A stretch of DNA of 64,000 nt from Janthinobacterium sp. 344 (GCF_900112025.1 NZ_FOKL01000001.1:1329819-1393818), one strand, 5' to 3'; shown: positions 43,551 through 53,191, counted from the stretch's first letter. Notes: generated by a model not told the origin, from the letters alone. Numbers and translations are program-made.

Positions 43551-44039
43551 ATGACCGAACACTTCAAAGCCCACCTCCATGACGAAGCCGGCACGGCCGC
43601 GCTGGGCGCCGCATTGGCGCGCGCGCTGGCGCCCGGCCTGGCGATCTACCTGCACGGCGACCTGGGCGCCGGCAAGACGGCCCTCACGCGCGCCCTGCTG
43701 CACGCGGCCGGCCACGCGGGTCATGTGAAAAGTCCCACGTATACCCTGTCCGAACCGTACACGGTGCAGCTCGACGGCCAGAGCGTCAACGTCATCCATT
43801 TCGACCTGTACCGCATGGGCAGCGCCGAGGAATTTCTCGACGCGGGCTTTCGCGAAGACTTCGACGGCCATAACATCTGCATCGTCGAATGGCCGGAGAA
43901 AGCCGAGCCGGTGCTGCCGCCGGCCGACCTGAATGTTTATTTGAACGTTGCGGGTACAGGACGTGATGTAGAATTGCAAGCGTCTTCTGAATTGGGTCTG
44001 TCATGCCTTCACCGTCTCAAATTCGCCCCGAACCTTTGA
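43551..44039 (+). CDS. tsaE: tRNA threonylcarbamoyladenosine biosynthesis ATPase TsaE
   Basis: A 162-residue P-loop ATPase with Walker A GDLGAGKT (residues 36-43), the switch segment SPTYTLSEPY and IVEWPEK. TsaE works with TsaB and TsaD to place t6A at position 37 of ANN-decoding tRNAs. The frame overlaps the start of amiC by 37 bases, a common arrangement, so amiC is probably translated from the same message. Confidence 0.94.
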   Translation: MTEHFKAHLHDEAGTAALGAALARALAPGLAIYLHGDLGAGKTALTRALLHAAGHAGHVKSPTYTLSEPYTVQLDGQSVNVIHFDLYRMGSAEEFLDAGFREDFDGHNICIVEWPEKAEPVLPPADLNVYLNVAGTGRDVELQASSELGLSCLHRLKFAPNL

Positions 44040-45400
44040 TATCCTCGCCGATCACCCGGCGCACGGTGCTCAAGGCCGGCGGCACCCTGCTGTTGTCCGT
44101 GTTCGCGCCCATGTCGGCGATGGCGGCGCAAATTCTCGCCGTGCGCGTCTGGCCGGCCGAGGACTACACCCGCGTCACCCTGGAAAACGACAGCATCCTC
44201 AAGGCGACCCACTTCATCGTCAAGGACCCGGAACGCCTGGTGGTCGATATCGAAGGACTGGAACTCAATCCCACCTTGAAAGGCCTGGTGGCGAAGATCC
44301 AGTCGAACGATCCGTACATCAAGCAGGTGCGCGTGGGCCAGAACCGGCCCAACGTGGTGCGCCTGGTGTTCGACCTGAAGGAAGAAGTCACGCCGCAGCT
44401 GTTTACCCTGCCGCCGGCCGGCTCCTACAATCACCGCCTGATCTTCGACCTGTATCCCGTGCACGAGCCGGACCTGATTGCGCAGATGATCGAAAAAGGC
44501 GACTGGTCCAGCGATCCGGCCAAGCCTTTGATGTCCGACACGCACACGCCGCCGCCCGCGCTGCCGCTGCCCGACAGCGGCAAGCCGCCCGTCGCCGTCG
44601 CGCCGCCGGTGGTGGCCATCGTGCCGCCCGCCCCCGACGTGCGTCCGGAGCAGCGTCCCGAGGCGCGTCCCCAGCCGGGCCAGAAAGTGGTGCGCATGAT
44701 TACCATCGCGCTCGATCCCGGCCACGGCGGCGAGGACCCGGGCGCCATGGGCAGCAGGGGCAGCCGCGAGAAAGACGTGGTGCTGGCCATTGCCAAGCGC
44801 CTCAAGACCAAGCTGGAACTGCAGCCCAACATGCGCGTCATGCTCACGCGCGACGCCGATTTCTTCGTCCCGCTGGGCATGCGCGTGGAAAAGGCGCGCA
44901 AGGTGCAGGCCGACCTGTTCGTCTCCATCCACGCCGATGCCTTCATCCAGCCGACGGCGCGCGGTTCCTCCGTCTTCGTGCTGTCGGAAAAAGGCGCTAC
45001 CTCGACGGCGGCGCGCTGGCTGGCCAACAAGGAAAACCAGGCCGACCTGATCGGCGGCGTGAACGTGAAGAACCACGACAAGCAGCTGGCCAGCGTGCTA
45101 CTTGACCTGTCGACGACGGCGCAGATCAATGACAGCATGAAGCTGGGCGCGGCCGTGCTGCGCGAAATCGGCGGCATCAACCGCCTGCACAAGGGCTCCG
45201 TCGAGCAGGCCGGCTTCGCCGTGCTGAAAGCGCCCGACATTCCCTCCATCCTGATCGAGACGGCCTTCATCTCGAATCCGGAAGAAGAAGCCAAGCTGAC
45301 CGACAACGGCTACCAGGACAAGATGGCCGACGCCATCGTCACGGGCATCAAGAATTATTTCGCGAAGAATCCGCCGCTGGCGAAAAGCCGTTTGACCTGA
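44003..45400 (+). CDS. amiC: N-acetylmuramoyl-L-alanine amidase AmiC
   Basis: A 465-residue periplasmic amidase. A Tat-type signal (ITRRTVLKAGG, R19-R20) precedes an AMIN domain (about 45-150) for septal localisation, a Pro-rich linker (about 170-225) and the Amidase_3 domain with Zn ligands in LDPGHGGEDPGA, SIHADAF and the catalytic Glu in SILIETAF. It cuts the peptide from septal peptidoglycan so daughter cells separate, activated by EnvC/NlpD-type partners. The Tat signal is normal for AmiC. Confidence 0.93.
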   Translation: MPSPSQIRPEPLISSPITRRTVLKAGGTLLLSVFAPMSAMAAQILAVRVWPAEDYTRVTLENDSILKATHFIVKDPERLVVDIEGLELNPTLKGLVAKIQSNDPYIKQVRVGQNRPNVVRLVFDLKEEVTPQLFTLPPAGSYNHRLIFDLYPVHEPDLIAQMIEKGDWSSDPAKPLMSDTHTPPPALPLPDSGKPPVAVAPPVVAIVPPAPDVRPEQRPEARPQPGQKVVRMITIALDPGHGGEDPGAMGSRGSREKDVVLAIAKRLKTKLELQPNMRVMLTRDADFFVPLGMRVEKARKVQADLFVSIHADAFIQPTARGSSVFVLSEKGATSTAARWLANKENQADLIGGVNVKNHDKQLASVLLDLSTTAQINDSMKLGAAVLREIGGINRLHKGSVEQAGFAVLKAPDIPSILIETAFISNPEEEAKLTDNGYQDKMADAIVTGIKNYFAKNPPLAKSRLT

Positions 45401-45401
45401 C

Positions 45402-46271
45402 ATGGACACCCGCATGCGCAACACTACCTTTGGCCAGCTGCCGGCCGTGACCATCCGTGCCGCCGACGGCGCGCAGGCGACCATCACCCTGTATGGCGGC
45501 CACCTGGTCTCGTGGCAAACCAGCGATGGCCAGGAGCGCCTGTTCTGCAGCCGCGCGTCCAGCCTCGATGGCAGCCGCGCCATCCGTGGCGGCGTGCCCG
45601 TGATCTTCCCCCAGTTCGGCGCGCGCGGCACCGGCATGCGCCACGGCTTTGCGCGCGTGGCGGCGTGGCAGTTGTCGGCCAGCGGCGAAACCGATGGCGC
45701 CGCATGGGCGGAATTGACCCTGACGCAGTCCGACTTGCCGGAAGCGATCGCCGCCGCCTGGCCGTACGCCTTTTCCCTGCGCCTGCGCGTGGCCGTCAAG
45801 GCCTCGACGCTGGACCTGAGCTTGTGCGTGCAGAACACGGGCGAGCAGGCATTCCCGTTCTCGGCCGCCCTGCACACGTATTTTGCGATCGAGGATCTGG
45901 GCCAGGCGCGCATCGAGGGCTTGCAGCGCGTGCGCTATTCGGACGAGACGCCGCAGGACGCCCTGCAAGCGGAAGAAGTGCTGCAATTTGCCGATAAGCT
46001 CGACCGCATCTACTACCAGCTGCCCGGCCCCCTGACCTTGCAGGCCGGCGGCCATGCCCTGCGCCTGGAGCAGCAGGGCTTTACGGATGCCGTCGTGTGG
46101 AATCCCGGTGCGCAGGACGCCGCCGCCCTGCCCGACCTGGCCGGCGACGAACAGCCGCGCTTCATCTGCATCGAGCCGGCCCTGATCCAGCCCGACCTGC
46201 TGGCCGCCGGCGCCGCATGGATGGGCCACCAGCACATCGGGATCAGCCCCGCCGGGTCTGATCCACGTTAA
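45402..46271 (+). CDS. D-hexose-6-phosphate mutarotase / aldose 1-epimerase family
   Basis: A 289-residue galactose-mutarotase-fold enzyme of the YeaD branch. It shows the RGGVPVIFPQFG segment, the catalytic His in GMRHGFARV, the His in ALHTYFAI, and the Glu in CIEPALI. It interconverts alpha and beta forms of sugar 6-phosphates. The reading frame runs into a 25-base copy of the GGGGTCAGA palindrome, so the last residues (ISPAGSDPR) come from a repeat, not from the family. Its end overlaps the convergent carbonic anhydrase gene by 4 bases. Confidence 0.88.
   Translation: MDTRMRNTTFGQLPAVTIRAADGAQATITLYGGHLVSWQTSDGQERLFCSRASSLDGSRAIRGGVPVIFPQFGARGTGMRHGFARVAAWQLSASGETDGAAWAELTLTQSDLPEAIAAAWPYAFSLRLRVAVKASTLDLSLCVQNTGEQAFPFSAALHTYFAIEDLGQARIEGLQRVRYSDETPQDALQAEEVLQFADKLDRIYYQLPGPLTLQAGGHALRLEQQGFTDAVVWNPGAQDAAALPDLAGDEQPRFICIEPALIQPDLLAAGAAWMGHQHIGISPAGSDPR
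46240..46264. repeat. Degenerate GGGGTCAGA palindrome inside a gene end
   Basis: GATCAGCCCC-GCC-GGGTCTGATC matches the 27-bp palindrome with three changes that keep the pairing (GATC/GATC at the outside). It codes the last residues of the mutarotase gene and lies just before the convergent stop, where it can help end transcription. Confidence 0.65.
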
Positions 46272-47311
46272 TTTGATTCCTTGATGATGCGGCCATTGGT
46301 GGGCTGAATCGGCCGCGCATTCAAGGGATACAAACGGCTGAACAGCGCCATCTGCGCCGCCGATGCCTGCACCGGCTGCTTCATCACCAGCCACAGCACG
46401 CCCTCGCTGCAGGGCGGCTCCGTCATCGATCCCATGTAGGTGTAGTAGTCGCGCCGCGCCGGCAGCATCTCGGCCGGGTCGAGCAGGATCGCCGGCTGCA
46501 TGGTCTCGAATTTTTCCAGCGGCAGGTTGTTCCACACGGTCTGGATGGTCGCCTGCGGCGCGCCCCGCTCCAGCAGCAGGGCCAGCACGGCTTGCCGGCC
46601 TTCCGCGTCGCGGTGCACCAGATGCACCACCATTTCGAACGCCTTGCCATTGATGCGCTCTTCGGACGGACGGTGGAAGTGGAATTGCTGCAGCTCGAAC
46701 ATGCGGTTCTGCACCGTGATGTAATTGCCGCCGCTGACACCCACCTGCACCGTATGGCCATTGTCGACCACATTGAACGAGGACGGGTGGTAGTCAAAGC
46801 TGATCTGCTCGAGCTCCACCTTCATGCCGTCGCGGATGTCGATCGGCGACTGGCGGTTGCCGTTGCCGCACTTGGCCCAGTCGACATTGATCCTGCTCCA
46901 GCTGGCCGGTCCGCTGTCGCCTTCATACGACCAGTGCGTGCCGCGCGGCACGGGCGGCGGTGGCGGCGGCGCGGACTTCACCACGGCGGCGCGCTTGGCG
47001 CGGGCGGCGGCGCGGGCCGCCTGGGTGGCGCGCATTTCCGCCAGGCGCGCGGCGATGCGCTCGGACAGGTCGACCTCGGCCGCCTCTTCCTTCTCGCGCG
47101 ACGTCGGCGCCACCGTGACGGGCGCCTTGGCTTCCTTGCCCTTGACGGACTCGGTCAGGGTTTTCATGGCGGCCGCGCGCGCCGACGCCGACATGGGCGC
47201 GCTCGCTGGCGCGGATGCGGCAGTCGCTGCCGAAGCGGGGGCATCTTTGGCGCTGGCCAGGACCGACATCGCGGCAAGGCTGCAAGCTAACAGGGCGCTC
47301 AAATGTCGCAT
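46268..47311 (-). CDS. Alpha-type carbonic anhydrase, exported
   Basis: A 347-residue protein. A signal peptide (MRHLSALLACSLAAMSVLASA) is followed by an Ala/Lys/Glu-rich region (about 25-110) that looks helical and unlike the family. The alpha-carbonic anhydrase domain follows, with NRQSPIDI, the three zinc His in FHFHRPSEE and MVVHLVH, and GSMTEPPCSEGVLW. It turns CO2 and bicarbonate over in the periplasm. The long linker may hold it at the cell wall or in a complex. The ATG at 47311 is preferred over one at 47362 because it starts the signal peptide. Confidence 0.88.
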   Translation of the reverse strand: MRHLSALLACSLAAMSVLASAKDAPASAATAASAPASAPMSASARAAAMKTLTESVKGKEAKAPVTVAPTSREKEEAAEVDLSERIAARLAEMRATQAARAAARAKRAAVVKSAPPPPPPVPRGTHWSYEGDSGPASWSRINVDWAKCGNGNRQSPIDIRDGMKVELEQISFDYHPSSFNVVDNGHTVQVGVSGGNYITVQNRMFELQQFHFHRPSEERINGKAFEMVVHLVHRDAEGRQAVLALLLERGAPQATIQTVWNNLPLEKFETMQPAILLDPAEMLPARRDYYTYMGSMTEPPCSEGVLWLVMKQPVQASAAQMALFSRLYPLNARPIQPTNGRIIKESN

Positions 47312-47404
47312 GGAAATCCAGAAAGTAAGAATACCTTCTGGTTTACGGCTCGAAAGCAACAAAACTTGAATCAGCGCGGGAGGAAAACAGAAACATCACA
47401 GAGA

Positions 47405-47460
47405 AAAACGGGATCCGGGGCCGGCTGCGGGCGGTGCCGCAGCGCGCTTGCCCCGGATCC
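47405..47460 (-). terminator. Intrinsic terminator after the DedA gene
   Basis: GGATCCGGGGC (47411-47421) pairs perfectly with GCCCCGGATCC (47450-47460), with an inner CTGCGG/CCGCAG stem, followed on the minus strand by CGTTTTT. It lies between the dedA stop and the carbonic anhydrase start. Confidence 0.85.
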
Positions 47461-47468
47461 ATGCGGCT

Positions 47469-48119
47469 TTACGCAGACTTGCCGACCATGCGCTTGTAGA
47501 GTTTCCAGATACCGCCCAGTACCACCGGCACGACGGCGGCGCCGACGCCGATCAGCACGATCAGGGTCAGGTGGTCGCGGATCCAAGGGATGTTGCCGAA
47601 GAAGTAGCCAGCCGTCACCAGGCCCACCACCCACAGCAGGGCGCCCGTGATGTTATACATCTGGAAGCGCGTATGCGTCATGTCGGAAATACCGGCAACG
47701 AAGGGCGCGAAGGTGCGCACCACAGGCACGAAGCGCGCCAGGATGATGGTCTTGCCGCCGTGTTTTTCAAAGAATTCATGCGTGCGGCGCATGGCGTCCT
47801 TGTTGATCCAGCGGTAGTCGTGGGTAAACACCCTCTGCCCGATGGCCTCGCCTATCCAGTAGTTCAGCGTGTTGCCTGTCACGGCCGCCGTGACCAGCAG
47901 GAAGATCAGCAAACCCAGGTGCATTTGTCCCGTCGCGCAAAACGCGCCGGCGATGAACAGCAAGGTATCCCCAGGGAAGAAAAACAGGACCACGAGGCCC
48001 GTTTCGCAAAAAATAATGGCAAACAGCACCGCATACACGAGGGTGCCATACTGTTCAATCAAGATGCCCAGTGTCTTGTCGACATGCACGATCATGTCGA
48101 GGAATTGCACAAAATCCAT
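47469..48119 (-). CDS. DedA-family membrane protein
   Basis: A 216-residue inner-membrane protein with the DedA/VTT pattern: ETGLVVLFFFPGDTLLF near the N terminus, GNTLNYWIGEAIGQRVF and the conserved GGKTIILARFVPVVRTFAPFVAG. DedA proteins flip undecaprenyl phosphate or phospholipids and keep the proton gradient healthy. The ATG at 48119 is used; the longer upstream frame adds residues unlike the family. It stands as a single gene with its own terminator. Confidence 0.9.
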   Translation of the reverse strand: MDFVQFLDMIVHVDKTLGILIEQYGTLVYAVLFAIIFCETGLVVLFFFPGDTLLFIAGAFCATGQMHLGLLIFLLVTAAVTGNTLNYWIGEAIGQRVFTHDYRWINKDAMRRTHEFFEKHGGKTIILARFVPVVRTFAPFVAGISDMTHTRFQMYNITGALLWVVGLVTAGYFFGNIPWIRDHLTLIVLIGVGAAVVPVVLGGIWKLYKRMVGKSA

Positions 48120-48367
48120 ATATTTTTCCCTAAAGGTAGCGGCGGAATCATACACCACCCGGCCCGCCCCACGGCAGTCCCCCGCGCGATATTTCGTGAT
48201 TAATTCGGCAGCGCCCGTGACGGCGCGGCATTTTAAGTAAAGGTTAAGGAAACGCCGTGTTTCAGCCCGCCTGGCAGGATTGGCAGACGCAAGGCCTTTT
48301 TAGCGAAATATTGCCATTCTGGTATACACTTTCTGACCGGCGCAACCCGTGCCGACCAGGAGAAACC

Positions 48368-49306
48368 ATGTATTTGCATCCACTGAGCGGCCTGGCCATG
48401 GCCACCGCATTGGGCCTGGCCCAGCTGAGCGCCCATGCGGCGCCCGTCCAGATCAAGGCGCCCGCCGAATTGCCCGCCAAGCCCGGCATCGCCGACGCCG
48501 TCAAGGCCTCGAAGCCGTCCGATTGGCGTCCGCTGGATCCGGACAACACCCTGTACCTGGAGTTGTCTTCCGGCCGCGTGGTGATGGAACTGGCGCCGGA
48601 ATTTGCGCCGCAACACGTGGCCAACATCAAGGCCCTGGTGGCGGAACAGTACTACGACGGCCTGGCCATCAACCGCGCGCAGGATAACTGGGTGGTGCAG
48701 TGGGGCGATCCGAACGAAAAAAATCCGAAGCCCATCCTGCACGCCCGGCGCACCCTGCCCGGCGAATTCACGGTGCCGTTGAAAAACATCAGCAACTTCA
48801 CGCGCCTGCCGGACGCCGACGGCTACGCGCCGCAAGTGGGGCATTCGAACGGCTTTGCTTCGGCGCGCGACCCGAAAAGCGGCACGGCCTGGCTCACGCA
48901 TTGCTACGCCACCGTGGGCGTGGGACGCGACAATGCCAGCGACAGCGGCGGCGGCACGGAGCTGTACGCCGTCATCGGCCAGTCGCCGCGCCACCTGGAC
49001 CGCGACATCACCGTCATCGGGCGTGTCGTGGCCGGCATGCCGCTGCTGTCCACCCTGCCGCGCGGCACGGCGCCCATGGGCTTTTACGACAGCCCCGAGA
49101 AAAACGTGCCGATCAAGGCCATCCGCCTGGCCGCCGACGTGCCGCCAGCGCAGCGCAGCCACCTGGAAGTGATGCGCACCGACAGCGCCGCTTACCAGGC
49201 CGTGCTGGAAGCGCAGCGCAATCGGGGCGGCCCGTGGAGCAAGGTCACGGCCGGCCACGTCGACCTGTGCAATGCGCCGATACCGGTGCGCGAGGTGGGG
49301 AAGTAG
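48368..49306 (+). CDS. Periplasmic peptidyl-prolyl cis-trans isomerase (cyclophilin type)
   Basis: A 312-residue exported cyclophilin. A signal peptide ([24 protein letters not shown]) precedes the cyclophilin fold with [48 protein letters not shown], and [12 protein letters not shown]. Some residues of the usual active site are changed (no FHR; INRA instead), so catalysis may be weak. It lies just before mutL, with a 27-bp palindrome in between. The ATG at 48368 is chosen for the signal peptide. Confidence 0.85.
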   Translation: MYLHPLSGLAMATALGLAQLSAHAAPVQIKAPAELPAKPGIADAVKASKPSDWRPLDPDNTLYLELSSGRVVMELAPEFAPQHVANIKALVAEQYYDGLAINRAQDNWVVQWGDPNEKNPKPILHARRTLPGEFTVPLKNISNFTRLPDADGYAPQVGHSNGFASARDPKSGTAWLTHCYATVGVGRDNASDSGGGTELYAVIGQSPRHLDRDITVIGRVVAGMPLLSTLPRGTAPMGFYDSPEKNVPIKAIRLAADVPPAQRSHLEVMRTDSAAYQAVLEAQRNRGGPWSKVTAGHVDLCNAPIPVREVGK

Positions 49307-49334
49307 GCCGACTTTTAGCCCAAGAACAAGGGCT

Positions 49335-49361
49335 GGGGTCAGACCCGACGGGTCTGACCCC
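49335..49361. repeat. 27-bp palindrome before mutL
   Basis: GGGGTCAGACCC-GAC-GGGTCTGACCCC, perfect arms of 12 bases. It ends 14 bases before the mutL start and 2 bases before a TATAAT, so it may shape mutL transcription. Confidence 0.9.
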
Positions 49362-49363
49362 GG

Positions 49364-49369
49364 TATAAT
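49364..49369 (+). promoter_or_regulatory. TATAAT immediately before mutL
   Basis: A perfect -10 hexamer sits 6 bases before the mutL ATG (49376). If used, transcription would start at about the A of the ATG, giving a leaderless message. There is no Shine-Dalgarno sequence in front of mutL, which fits. No good -35 is seen because the palindrome fills that place. Confidence 0.45.
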
Positions 49370-49375
49370 TACCGT

Positions 49376-51286
49376 ATGAACGCGCCCATCACCCCCCACC
49401 GCCCGATCCAGGCCCTGCCTGACCAGCTGATTTCGCAAATCGCCGCCGGCGAGGTGGTCGAGCGGCCGTCCGCCGTGGTCAAGGAACTGCTGGAAAACGC
49501 GCTCGACTCGGGCGCCACGCAGATCACCGTGCGCCTGGAAGAGGGCGGCGTGAAACGCATCGCCATCACCGACAACGGGCGCGGCATCGACAAGGAGCAA
49601 TTGCCGCTGGCCCTGGCGCGCCACGCCACCTCGAAGATCGCTTCCCTGAGCGACCTGGAAAACGTGGGCACCCTGGGTTTCCGCGGCGAGGCGCTGGCCT
49701 CCATCGCTTCCGTCGCCGCCGTCACCCTGACCTCGCGCACGATGGATGCGGCCCACGCCTGGGAAATCGTCGGCTCGCACAACGGCAGCGTCTCGCCCTC
49801 GTCGGGCGCGCACGGCACCACGGTGGATGTGCAAGACCTGTATTTCAACACGCCCGCGCGGCGCAAGTTTTTAAAATCCGAGCAGACGGAATACGGCCAC
49901 TGCGCCGAAGTCGTGCGCCGCATCGCGCTGGCGCGGCCCGACGTGGCGTTCTCGCTGTCGCACAACGGGCGCACCATCGACCAGTGGACTATCAGCGAAC
50001 TGGCCAAGCGCAGCGCGCATATCCTCGGCAACGACTTCGCCGAAGCGCGCCTGGCGCTGGACGAGTCGGCCGGCAGCCTGCGCCTGCACGGCTTTGCCGG
50101 CTTGCCGACCGCGTCCAAGGCGCGCGCCGACGGCCAGTTCTTTTATGTCAACGGGCGCTTCGTGCGCGACAAGCTGCTGGTGCACGCCGTGCGCATGGCG
50201 TATCAAGACGTGCTGCATGGCGACCGCTTCCCTTCCTACGTGCTGGCGCTCGACCTCGACCCGGCGCTGGTCGACGTCAACGTGCACCCGTCGAAGATCG
50301 AAGTGCGCTTCCGCGACAGCCGTTCCGTGCACCAGTTCGTCTTCCATGCGGTGCAGCGCGCGCTGGCGCAGACCTCGGCCACGGCCTTCGGCAGCGTGCC
50401 GGCGCCCTTGCCCGCCGCCTCCACCCTGGGCGGCGATACGGCGAGCGCGGGACTGGGCGGCCCAGGCATCTGGCGCCGCGAACAGACGCAAACGTCGTTC
50501 GGCGCGCAGTTCACGAACACCTACGCGCCCGCCTCGCCCGGCGCGAACCGCCCCTTCTTTGCCGATGCGCCGGGCGTGGCGCAGGACACGGGAGCCTATG
50601 GCGCCCTGTTCAGCGGCAGTGGCGGCGCATCCTCGCCAATCACGCAGGTCGAGCCCTACATCGCCTCGCCCGAAGCGATGGCGCGCGAAGAATATCCGCT
50701 GGGCTTTGCCCTGGCCCAGCTGCACGGCATCTATATCCTGGCGCAGAACACCAAGGGACTGGTGCTGGTCGACATGCACGCGGCGCACGAACGCATCCTG
50801 TACGAGCAGCTGAAGAATGCGCTGCAGGCGCAAGTGTCGGGCCAGGACATGCAGGTGCAGTCGCTGCTGATTCCCGTGACCTTTTATGCGGATGCCATCG
50901 AAGTGTCGACGGCGAATGAAAACCAGGACACATTAAAAGCGCTGGGCTTCGACATCGCCGCCCTCTCGCCCACCACCCTGGCCGTGCGCAGCGTGCCAAC
51001 CCTGCTGAAGAACGCCGACGCGCAAACCCTGGCGCGCGACGTGCTGCGCGACGTGCGCGAATACGGCGGCTCGCGCGTGCTGATCGAGCGCCAGAACGAA
51101 TTGCTGGGCACCCTCGCCTGCCACACGGCCGTGCGCGCCAACCGCATCCTGTCGGTGCAGGAAATGAATGCCCTGCTGCGCCAGATGGAAAGCACGGAAC
51201 GCGCCGACCAGTGCAACCATGGCCGGCCCACATGGGTGCAGGTCGAGATCAATGCACTCGATAAACTGTTCCTGCGCGGGCAATAA
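49376..51286 (+). CDS. mutL: DNA mismatch repair protein MutL
   Basis: A 636-residue protein. The GHKL ATPase N terminus shows [20 protein letters not shown] and [11 protein letters not shown] Ala/Ser/Gly-rich linker (about 340-430) and a C-terminal dimerisation domain follow. The C-terminal part has D466[11 protein letters not shown], the DMHAxxERxxYE endonuclease motif, so this is a nicking MutL as in Neisseria and not the E. coli type that needs MutH. It lacks a ribosome site before the ATG. Confidence 0.95.
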   Translation: MNAPITPHRPIQALPDQLISQIAAGEVVERPSAVVKELLENALDSGATQITVRLEEGGVKRIAITDNGRGIDKEQLPLALARHATSKIASLSDLENVGTLGFRGEALASIASVAAVTLTSRTMDAAHAWEIVGSHNGSVSPSSGAHGTTVDVQDLYFNTPARRKFLKSEQTEYGHCAEVVRRIALARPDVAFSLSHNGRTIDQWTISELAKRSAHILGNDFAEARLALDESAGSLRLHGFAGLPTASKARADGQFFYVNGRFVRDKLLVHAVRMAYQDVLHGDRFPSYVLALDLDPALVDVNVHPSKIEVRFRDSRSVHQFVFHAVQRALAQTSATAFGSVPAPLPAASTLGGDTASAGLGGPGIWRREQTQTSFGAQFTNTYAPASPGANRPFFADAPGVAQDTGAYGALFSGSGGASSPITQVEPYIASPEAMAREEYPLGFALAQLHGIYILAQNTKGLVLVDMHAAHERILYEQLKNALQAQVSGQDMQVQSLLIPVTFYADAIEVSTANENQDTLKALGFDIAALSPTTLAVRSVPTLLKNADAQTLARDVLRDVREYGGSRVLIERQNELLGTLACHTAVRANRILSVQEMNALLRQMESTERADQCNHGRPTWVQVEINALDKLFLRGQ

Positions 51287-51292
51287 AATTCC

Positions 51293-51319
51293 GGGGTCAG
51301 ACCCGCCGGGTCTGACCCC
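51293..51319. repeat. 27-bp palindrome between mutL and miaA
   Basis: GGGGTCAGACCC-GCC-GGGTCTGACCCC, perfect 12-base arms, beginning 7 bases after the mutL stop. It differs from the copy before mutL only in the centre. The two copies flank mutL. Confidence 0.9.
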
Positions 51320-51365
51320 AGCCTTTGCCTTGGGGCCCCCATCGCAAGCATACCAAAAAAGCATC

Positions 51366-52313
51366 ATGACAAATACCCATATCCTCCCCCTGGCCGTCGC
51401 CATCATGGGCCCCACGGCCAGCGGCAAGACGGCCAGCGCGCTGGCCATCGCGCAAGCGATTCCGTCCGAGATCATTTCCGTCGATTCCGCCCTCGTCTAC
51501 CGGGGCATGGATATCGGCACGGCCAAGCCGTCGAAGGAAGAACTGGCCCAGGTCCCGCACCACCTGATCGACATCATCGACCCGCTCGATGCGTATTCGG
51601 TGGCGCAGTTCCGCAACGACACCCTGCGCCTGGTGGCGGACATTTCCGCGCGCGGCAAGCTGCCGCTGCTGGTCGGCGGCACCATGCTGTACTTCAAGGG
51701 CCTGGCCGATGGCCTCGACGACTTGCCCGGCGCCAACCCTGCCTTGCGCGCCCAGCTGGAAGAGGAAGCGGCCGCCATCGGCTGGCCCGCCATGCATGCG
51801 CGCCTGGCGCAGCAGGACCCCGTGACGGCGGCGCGCCTGGCGCCACAGGATGCCCAGCGCATCGGCCGCGCGCTGGAAATCATCGCCCTGTCCGGCCAGC
51901 CCATGTCGGCCCTGCTGGCCCGGCGCGAAAAGACCGTGCTGCCATTCCAGCTGCAATCGTTCGCGCTGGAGCCGTCGGACCGCGCCGTGCTGCACGCGCG
52001 CATCGCCACGCGCTTCGACCTCATGCTGAAAGATGACGCCCTGCTCGACGAAGTGGAGCAATTGCGCCGGCGCGGCGACCTGCACCCGGGCCTGCCCTCG
52101 ATGCGCTGCGTGGGCTACCGCCAGGCCTGGGATTACCTGGACGGGCGCATCGACCGCGCCACCCTGCGCGAGACAGGCATCATCGCCACGCGCCAGCTGG
52201 CCAAGCGCCAGCTCACCTGGCTGCGCTCGATGCCGGACCGCATCGTCGTCGATTGCCTGGGCCCAGACCCGGCCTCTTCCATGCTGGCGCAGATTCAAGC
52301 GTTGCTGAAATAA
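51366..52313 (+). CDS. miaA: tRNA dimethylallyltransferase MiaA
   Basis: A 315-residue enzyme with [13 protein letters not shown] (P-loop, near residue 15), [32 protein letters not shown] and [12 protein letters not shown]. It adds a dimethylallyl group to A37 of tRNAs that read UNN codons. mutL-miaA is a common pair in proteobacteria. The ATG at 51366 is used; frame upstream includes the palindrome and is not family-like. Confidence 0.95.
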   Translation: MTNTHILPLAVAIMGPTASGKTASALAIAQAIPSEIISVDSALVYRGMDIGTAKPSKEELAQVPHHLIDIIDPLDAYSVAQFRNDTLRLVADISARGKLPLLVGGTMLYFKGLADGLDDLPGANPALRAQLEEEAAAIGWPAMHARLAQQDPVTAARLAPQDAQRIGRALEIIALSGQPMSALLARREKTVLPFQLQSFALEPSDRAVLHARIATRFDLMLKDDALLDEVEQLRRRGDLHPGLPSMRCVGYRQAWDYLDGRIDRATLRETGIIATRQLAKRQLTWLRSMPDRIVVDCLGPDPASSMLAQIQALLK

Positions 52314-52404
52314 TCACAGAGAGCCGCCATCACGAAAAATCCACAGATTTTTCATGGCCAGCATTGACAAGGAAATGGGAAGACTGGATAATGCTCGGCT
52401 GTTG

Positions 52405-52481
52405 GGTGATATAGCTCAGTTGGTTAGAGCACAGCATTCATAATGCTGGGGTCGGTGGTTCAAGTCCACCTATCACCACCA
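52405..52481 (+). tRNA. tRNA-Met (CAT), elongator type
   Basis: A complete cloverleaf: acceptor GGTGATA with TATCACC, D-stem GCTC/GAGC, anticodon stem CAGCA/TGCTG with loop TTCATAA (anticodon CAT), T-stem GGTGG/CCACC, and encoded CCA. The AGCTCAGTTGGTTAGAGCACA block matches elongator Met tRNAs. The initiator lacks this; a lysidine-modified Ile tRNA also has CAT but usually a different D-arm and acceptor. Confidence 0.93.
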
Positions 52482-52500
52482 AGAATTTGCAGCATTGATG

Positions 52501-52535
52501 AACCCGCCCCTGCCTTGCGCAGCGGCGGGTTTTTT
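52501..52535 (+). terminator. Intrinsic terminator after tRNA-Met
   Basis: AACCCGCC (52501-52508) pairs with GGCGGGTT (52524-52531), followed by TTTTT. It ends the tRNA transcript before the iron-regulated sigma gene. Confidence 0.88.
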
Positions 52536-52629
52536 CATGTCCAGCCACCCTGCATTGCGGCCTGCACGCAACACCTGCGCGCGCCACCTGCATGCAGGTG
52601 TTGTGGCAAGCGGCCCCTGCCGCTTACAA

Positions 52630-52644
52630 TGAGAATAATTCTCA
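52630..52644. promoter_or_regulatory. Fur box before the FecI-like sigma gene
   Basis: TGAGAAT-A-ATTCTCA, a perfect 7-1-7 inverted repeat of the Fur type, 20 bases before the sigma factor ATG. It indicates repression when iron is plentiful. Confidence 0.8.
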
Positions 52645-52663
52645 TTTATATTATTCGCCGCCC

Positions 52664-53191
52664 ATGTCCACCATCCAGCCCAGCCTGCAACAGCAAGTGC
52701 AGTCGCTCTACAGCGATCATCACGGCTGGCTGGTGGGCTGGCTGCGCAAAAAGCTCAGCTGCCCGCATGGCGCGGCCGACGTGGCGCAGGATACCTTCGT
52801 GCGCATCATCACTTCGCGCGATGCCCTGTTCGGCATGCGCGAACCGCGCGCCTATCTGTCGACCACGGCGAAACGCCTGCTGCTCGACCGCGCCCGCCGG
52901 CAAGTGCTGGAACGCGCCTACCTGGCGGAACTGGCGCTGCTGGCCGGCAGCCTGCCCGGCGCACCATCGCCGGACGAGGTGCTGATGGCGGTGCAGGCGC
53001 TGGAACAGATCGCCACGGCGCTGGCAGGGCTGTCCACCAAGGCACGCGACGCCTTTCTGCTGCACTACCTGGAAGAGCTGCCGCAGGCCGCCGTGGCGGC
53101 GCAGCTGGACGTCTCCACGCGCATGGTGCAGAAATACCTGGTGCAAGCCTTGCTGGCCTGCCGCCAGGCCTGCCCTTCCATGGCGGCATGA
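52664..53191 (+). CDS. FecI-like ECF sigma factor
   Basis: A 175-residue ECF sigma factor. Region 2 includes DHHGWLVGWLRKKLSCPHGAADVAQDTFVRI, and region 4 has LSTKARDAFLLHYLEELPQAAVAAQLDVSTRMVQKYL. It belongs to the iron-starvation FecI group that directs RNA polymerase to a TonB-receptor gene when its siderophore is present. A Fur box precedes it and fecR overlaps its end by 4 bases. The ATG at 52664 places region 2 near the N terminus as usual. Confidence 0.92.
   Translation: MSTIQPSLQQQVQSLYSDHHGWLVGWLRKKLSCPHGAADVAQDTFVRIITSRDALFGMREPRAYLSTTAKRLLLDRARRQVLERAYLAELALLAGSLPGAPSPDEVLMAVQALEQIATALAGLSTKARDAFLLHYLEELPQAAVAAQLDVSTRMVQKYLVQALLACRQACPSMAA

Noticed and set aside
52405..52481. tRNA-Met as an integration site
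   Set aside because: The downstream sequence is a terminator and a normal Fur-controlled operon; there is no direct repeat of the tRNA end or integrase gene.
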